Source: Rodentibacter pneumotropicus DSM 21403 (GTDB taxonomy: Bacteria > Pseudomonadota > Gammaproteobacteria > Enterobacterales > Pasteurellaceae). Taken from it: a DNA stretch of 64,000 nt. The DNA is taken from NCBI RefSeq assembly GCF_000379905.1, contig NZ_KB904058.1:62193-126192 (forward strand), in the 5' to 3' direction. Positions within the stretch are counted from its first letter, which is position 1. The number at the start of each line of letters is the position of its first letter. The notes under the pieces were generated by a model, which did not search any database, had not been told where the DNA came from, and worked only from the letters and a program-made list of their open reading frames with translations. This document shows, piece after piece, positions 60,162-64,000 of the stretch. Position numbers and translations under genes: made by a program.

Positions 60162-60722
60162 TTATCTTAGACCGTCCAAATAATCTCTTAAGGCATAAAG
60201 TGCGGTCAAATTTCTCGCCTCATTGAAATCGGGATCTGCAATTAATTCATCTAATTTTACCAATGGAAAACGAACCAATTCTAATGGTTCGGGCTCATCC
60301 CCTTCAAGCTTGCAAGGATAAAAATCCTGCACAATAAAAATATGCATTGGGTTACACATATAACTTGGGCTGGTAATGATCGTGCGTAAAAAACGGATGT
60401 GCTTTGCCCCAACGCCAATTTCTTCTTTCAATTCACGATTAGCCGCTTCCTCCGGCGTTTCCCCTACATCGATTCCCCCTTTAGGAAAACTCAGCTCATA
60501 ACGTTCCGTACCCACAGCATATTCCCGAATCATTAAAAGTTCATCACCCTCAATAGGCACCATCATCACCGCCTGATGCACTCCCGGTTTAAAGCGTTCA
60601 TAGGTGCGTTTTTCACCATTACTAAATGCCAAATCAACCGCCTGAATTTCAAATAAGCGTGATTTTGCAACGGTACGTGTGGAAAGAATTTGAGGCAAGT
60701 GTTTTTGACTATTTGACGACAT
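60162..60722 (-). CDS. nudE: ADP-ribose/ADP compounds hydrolase NudE
   Basis: 186 residues. The Nudix box is complete: GGIDVGETPEEAANRELKEE. The pattern of a leader strand and RTIITSPSYM after the box fits NudE. It hydrolyses NADH, ADP-ribose and Ap3A. The start MSSNSQKHLPQIL was chosen for the AAGGA site; twelve upstream codons were dropped. It is divergent from hslR, as in E. coli (nudE/yrfF-yrfG-hslR). Confidence 0.9.
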   Translation of the reverse strand: MSSNSQKHLPQILSTRTVAKSRLFEIQAVDLAFSNGEKRTYERFKPGVHQAVMMVPIEGDELLMIREYAVGTERYELSFPKGGIDVGETPEEAANRELKEEIGVGAKHIRFLRTIITSPSYMCNPMHIFIVQDFYPCKLEGDEPEPLELVRFPLVKLDELIADPDFNEARNLTALYALRDYLDGLR

Positions 60723-60793
60723 CGGTTTTCCTTTATTTTGTGATACCATTGGGCTCAAACTGTATCATAAATTGAGCAATAGAGAGATCCCAA

Positions 60794-61180
60794 ATGGAAG
60801 AAAAAGACGTTCGCCTAGATAAATGGCTATGGGCTGCCCGTTTTTATAAAACCCGCAGTCTTGCGAAAGCTATGATTGAAGGGGGAAAAGTACATTACAA
60901 CGGACAACGGGCAAAAGTCAGCAAAATAGTGGAAGTAGGCGCTATCTTAAAATTACGTCAAGGCAATGAAGAAAAAGAAGTAGAAATTTTGGCGTTAAGC
61001 GATCAACGCCGTGGTGCACCCGAAGCACAATTACTTTATCGAGAAACGAGCCAAAGTTTGAAAAAACGGGAAGAAATGGCATGGGCAAGAAAAAATAACG
61101 CCCTTTCGATGCCTCATCCAGAACGTCGCCCGAACAAAAAAGAACGTCGGGATTTGTTGAAGTTTAAGCATCAGGTATAA
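60794..61180 (+). CDS. hslR: Ribosome-associated heat shock protein Hsp15
   Basis: 128 residues with an N-terminal S4 RNA-binding domain (VRLDKWLWAARFYKTRSLAKAMIEGGKVHYNG) and a basic C-terminal tail. Hsp15 binds free 50S subunits carrying stalled nascent chains and recycles them. In E. coli it is part of the heat shock regulon; no sigma-32 box was looked for in detail. Confidence 0.93.
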   Translation: MEEKDVRLDKWLWAARFYKTRSLAKAMIEGGKVHYNGQRAKVSKIVEVGAILKLRQGNEEKEVEILALSDQRRGAPEAQLLYRETSQSLKKREEMAWARKNNALSMPHPERRPNKKERRDLLKFKHQV

Positions 61181-61182
61181 AA

Positions 61183-61223
61183 AAAGTGCGGTTGAAAATC
61201 TCTCTGTTTTTCAACCGCACTTT
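61183..61223. terminator. Inverted uptake-signal terminator, hslR/lysA
   Basis: AAAGTGCGGTTGAAAA and TTTTCAACCGCACTTT pair perfectly over 16 bases around a 9-base loop, between convergent hslR and lysA. Confidence 0.88.
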
Positions 61224-61238
61224 CTTTTCAAGGGAGGA

Positions 61239-62486
61239 TTAAATCACCGATTCCAACGCCCAAAGTTCTTGCAAACTTTCACGGCGGCGGATTAAATGTG
61301 CGTTATCGCCATCCACTAAAACTTCCGCTGTGCGTGGACGGGAATTGTAGTTGGAAGACATACTCGCCCCATAAGCACCCGCAGAACATTGTGCAATATA
61401 ATCGCCCTCCGCAATGGCAAGTTCACGCTGTTTGCCTAAAAAATCCGAGGTTTCACACACCGGCCCCACCACATCATAAACGGCTTTTTCGCGCGCCAAA
61501 GTGCGGTCAATTTCTACGATGTTCATATAGGCTTCGTACAATGCCGGACGAATCATATCGTTCATACCGGTATCCGTGATGGCAAAATTACGGCTTTCGT
61601 TACTTTTCAAATACTGGACTTTTGCTACTAAAATGCCGGCATTGGCGGTAATTGCCCGTCCCGGTTCAAGGATAATTTCAAGATCCTTGTAATCTTTTAG
61701 TTTTTCCAATAAGGCTTTAGCATACTCGCTTGGATGTGGCGGATTTTCATCGGTATAAGTTACCCCCAAACCGCCGCCTAAATCTAAATGTTCCAGAGCA
61801 ATGCCATCTTGTTTGAGTTGCTCCATTAGCACAATAAGACGCTCTACCGCATCTAAAAAGGGTTGCAATTCAGTGAGTTGCGATCCGATATGACAATCCA
61901 TTCCCGTGATCTTCACATTCGGTAGGCTTGCTGCCAGCTTATAGACTTCACGGGCTTCATCCACACTGACCCCAAATTTATTTTCTTTTAAACCGGTGGA
62001 AATATAAGGATGAGTATGAGCATCTACATCAGGGTTTACACGCAAGGAGATCGGTGCAAGCTTTCCCATTTCGCCGGCAATGAGGTTTATGTGGTGAAGT
62101 TCAGAAACAGACTCAACATTAAAACAACGAATCCCTACCTCTAAAGCACGCATAATCTCCTCGCGAGATTTTGCCACACCGGAAAAGACGACTTTCGATG
62201 CCTCACCACCTGCCACCAATACGCGTTCCAATTCGCCTTGCGAGACAATATCAAAACCTGAACCTAATTTTGCCATAACACTTAATACCCCAATGTTAGA
62301 GCAAGATTTCACAGCAAAACAAATTAAATGGGGATGTGAACCTAATGCGTCGTTAAACGCATGCCAATGGCGTTCCAGCGTGGCGCGGGAATAAATATAA
62401 AGCGGTGTACCGAACTGTTCTGCGAGTTGTTGTACCGGCAATTGTTCTGCATAAAGTCGGTTATTTTGATATTGGAAAAAATTCAT
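61239..62486 (-). CDS. lysA: Diaminopimelate decarboxylase
   Basis: 415 residues, PLP-dependent fold III: FAVKSCSNIGVLSV holds the PLP lysine; CHIGSQL, LDLGGGLGVTY and EPGRAI follow; the catalytic Cys is in GPVCETSDFL. It makes lysine from meso-diaminopimelate. The start MNFFQYQNNRLYAEQ has GGTGAG before it; an upstream TTG is less likely. It follows lptM after 15 bases. Confidence 0.97.
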   Translation of the reverse strand: MNFFQYQNNRLYAEQLPVQQLAEQFGTPLYIYSRATLERHWHAFNDALGSHPHLICFAVKSCSNIGVLSVMAKLGSGFDIVSQGELERVLVAGGEASKVVFSGVAKSREEIMRALEVGIRCFNVESVSELHHINLIAGEMGKLAPISLRVNPDVDAHTHPYISTGLKENKFGVSVDEAREVYKLAASLPNVKITGMDCHIGSQLTELQPFLDAVERLIVLMEQLKQDGIALEHLDLGGGLGVTYTDENPPHPSEYAKALLEKLKDYKDLEIILEPGRAITANAGILVAKVQYLKSNESRNFAITDTGMNDMIRPALYEAYMNIVEIDRTLAREKAVYDVVGPVCETSDFLGKQRELAIAEGDYIAQCSAGAYGASMSSNYNSRPRTAEVLVDGDNAHLIRRRESLQELWALESVI

Positions 62487-62501
62487 ATTGTGTCTCACCA
62501 A

Positions 62502-62618
62502 TTATTGATTCTGTTGCGTTTGCTCTTTTTCCGGAAAATACAATGGTCCTTTCACGCCACAACCTGTTGCTAACACACAAACTGCACTTAATACTAAAAT
62601 TGACAATAATTTTTTCAT
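62502..62618 (-). CDS. lptM: LPS-assembly lipoprotein LptM (YifL)
   Basis: A 38-residue lipoprotein, too short for most gene finders: MKKLLSILVLSAVCVLATGC with Cys20 in the lipobox, then the family signature GVKGPLYFPEK. LptM helps the LptD/LptE translocon mature. It lies before lysA and divergent from cyaY, matching E. coli, where yifL lies between cyaY and dapF. Ribosome-binding site GAGAGA. Confidence 0.92.
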   Translation of the reverse strand: MKKLLSILVLSAVCVLATGCGVKGPLYFPEKEQTQQNQ

Positions 62619-62715
62619 TTTTTCTCTCTCACTCATCGTTAAATCCGCCTTTCACAAGGGAACAAAAGGCTTTATAATTTGCCGCATTCTATCAGATTTG
62701 AAGGGAAAAACATTT

Positions 62716-63021
62716 ATGAATGTTGCAGAATTTCATCAAAATATTGAACAAATTTGGCAAAAAATTGAAGAAGAATTAGAAGAACAAGGTGCAGATGTGG
62801 ATTGTGAAACCCAAGGCGCGGTGTTTACTATGACCTTTGACAATCGCACACAAATTGTTATCAACAAACAAGAACCTTTGTTTGAACTTTGGCTTGCCAG
62901 TAAATTAGGCGGTTTTCATTTTTCCTTCAAAAATGGTGAATGGATTTCTAATGATGGACAACGATTCTGGGATAGTTTAACGAAAGCCTGTGCAGCGCAC
63001 GGCGAAGCTGTTCAATTCTAA
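62716..63021 (+). CDS. cyaY: Frataxin-like iron-sulfur protein CyaY
   Basis: 101 residues: starts MNVAEFHQNIEQIW, an acidic first helix (KIEEELEEQGADVDCETQG) and QEPLFELWLASKLGGFHF. The start was set at the ATG behind AAGGGA, not an upstream TTG. CyaY binds iron and modulates the cysteine desulfurase IscS during cluster assembly. It is followed at one base by recQ. Confidence 0.95.
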   Translation: MNVAEFHQNIEQIWQKIEEELEEQGADVDCETQGAVFTMTFDNRTQIVINKQEPLFELWLASKLGGFHFSFKNGEWISNDGQRFWDSLTKACAAHGEAVQF

Positions 63022-63022
63022 T

Positions 63023-64000
63023 ATGTCCAGTCTTCCTCCATCCCCAAAAATACCGGAAAAACCAACCGCACTTTCTGTGCTAAATTCGGTTTTCGGCTAT
63101 CAATCTTTCCGCAAAGGGCAAGAAGAAGTTATTAATACCACACTTAATGGACAAGATTCACTGGTGGTAATGGCGACGGGGAATGGTAAATCTCTCTGCT
63201 ATCAGATTCCGGCGCTCTGTTTTGATGGACTTACACTGGTGATATCCCCCCTCATTTCATTAATGAAGGATCAGGTGGATCAACTACAGGCTAACGGTAT
63301 TGAGGCGGATTTTCTCAATTCCAGCCAAACATTAGAACAGCAGCAACAAGTACAAAATAAGCTGATTTCAGGACAGCTTAAACTCCTTTACATCTCACCG
63401 GAAAAGGTAATGACAAACAGCTTTTTCCAGCTGATTTCCTATTGTCAAGTCAGTTTTATCGCCATTGATGAGGCGCATTGTATTTCTCAATGGGGGCATG
63501 ATTTTCGCCCCGAATATACCCAACTTGGCGGCTTAAAATCCAGTTTTCCGAATACGCCTATTATGGCATTGACGGCAACTGCGGATCATGCCACACGGCA
63601 AGATATTCTCACTCATCTAAAACTGCAAAATCCGCATAAATATATTGGCAGTTTTGATCGCCCAAATATCCGCTACACACTAGAAGAAAAATTTAAACCC
63701 ATGGAACAACTTGCCCGTTTCGTGCTGGCACAAAAAGGCAAAAGCGGTATTGTTTATTGTAACAGTCGTAATAAAGTCGAACGAATAGCAGAAAGTTTAC
63801 GTAATAGAGGAGTATCCGCTGCTGCCTATCACGCCGGAATGGAAACCACACAGCGTGAACGTGTGCAGCAGGATTTTCAACGTGATAATATACAAGTGGT
63901 GGTGGCAACTATTGCCTTTGGTATGGGGATCAATAAATCCAATGTCCGTTTCGTGGCACATTTTGATTTGCCGCGTAGTATTGAATCTTACTATCAAGAA
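63023..64000 (+). CDS. recQ: ATP-dependent DNA helicase RecQ, N-terminal part
   Basis: 326 codons are in the window and the gene runs off the right edge. Helicase motifs in order: RKGQEEVI (motif 0), Walker A ATGNGKS, DEAHCISQWGHDFR (motif II and aromatic loop), ALTATAD (III), SGIVYCNSRNKVE (IV), YHAGM (IVa), VATIAFGMGINKSNVRFV (V) and the start of motif VI. RecQ unwinds DNA in recombination repair. It starts one base after the cyaY stop. Confidence 0.97.
   Translation, partial: MSSLPPSPKIPEKPTALSVLNSVFGYQSFRKGQEEVINTTLNGQDSLVVMATGNGKSLCYQIPALCFDGLTLVISPLISLMKDQVDQLQANGIEADFLNSSQTLEQQQQVQNKLISGQLKLLYISPEKVMTNSFFQLISYCQVSFIAIDEAHCISQWGHDFRPEYTQLGGLKSSFPNTPIMALTATADHATRQDILTHLKLQNPHKYIGSFDRPNIRYTLEEKFKPMEQLARFVLAQKGKSGIVYCNSRNKVERIAESLRNRGVSAAAYHAGMETTQRERVQQDFQRDNIQVVVATIAFGMGINKSNVRFVAHFDLPRSIESYYQE

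Overview
The window is a stretch of Pasteurellaceae chromosome. The sequence is studded with the Haemophilus-type DNA uptake signal (AAGTGCGGT and its complement), often as inverted pairs that form terminators. Gene content and several gene orders (serA-rpiA-hemW-lon, gnd-pgl-zwf-cysQ-OPT, gph-rpe, asnC/asnA, lptM-lysA next to cyaY) resemble Haemophilus, Aggregatibacter and Pasteurella. I cannot name the species from this alone; genera carrying the hUSS dialect fit, and those with the Actinobacillus-type signal do not. No tRNA, rRNA, CRISPR array, prophage or insertion sequence was found.

Layout. 1-2.1 kb: the start of the spc ribosomal protein operon (rplN, rplX, rplE, rpsN, rpsH, start of rplF), read leftwards from its own promoter. 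2.2-5.1 kb: tusB, tusC, tusD, a YheO-type regulator and fkpA, with slyX divergent; here tusB is followed by the spc operon rather than rpsL-rpsG-fusA. 5.2-10.1 kb: ftsP (sufI), plsC, lpxH, an AhpD-like peroxidase, a broken formate/nitrite transporter gene and a DUF924 gene. 10.2-16.8 kb: purL with a PurR box, and mutS. 17-24.8 kb: potD, pldB, asd, the rimO-ngt pair (ngt is an HMW1C-type cytoplasmic N-glucosyltransferase) and an mgtC-family gene. 25-30.2 kb: a Fur-box TonB-dependent receptor followed by a PqqL-type M16 protease, the layout of a protein-piracy or iron-import system. 30.3-36.4 kb: proS, a second potD with a divergent PuuB-like oxidase, asnC/asnA. 36.4-45.4 kb: serA, rpiA, hemW, an AbgT transporter, lon, gph, rpe. 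45.4-50.6 kb: a small inverted-repeat element, a probable CRP site and a very large autotransporter sialidase. 50.6-60 kb: a glycine-zipper lipoprotein, DUF4298, the pentose phosphate genes gnd, pgl and zwf, a HEPN/MNT toxin-antitoxin pair between gnd and pgl, an AT-rich broken gene, cysQ, a membrane protein and an OPT transporter. 60.1-64 kb: nudE, hslR, lysA, lptM, cyaY and the start of recQ.

How they work together. Most of the window is housekeeping: translation, envelope lipid and lipid A synthesis, purine and amino-acid synthesis, NADPH supply through zwf-pgl-gnd, and protein and DNA quality control. Four loci are concerned with host interaction or conflict: the N-glucosyltransferase (adhesin glycosylation elsewhere), the receptor-protease pair (iron or protein scavenging), the autotransporter sialidase (release of host sialic acid) and the HepT-MntA pair. 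The most interesting leads are the last three, together with the broken FNT gene and the tusB-rplN junction.
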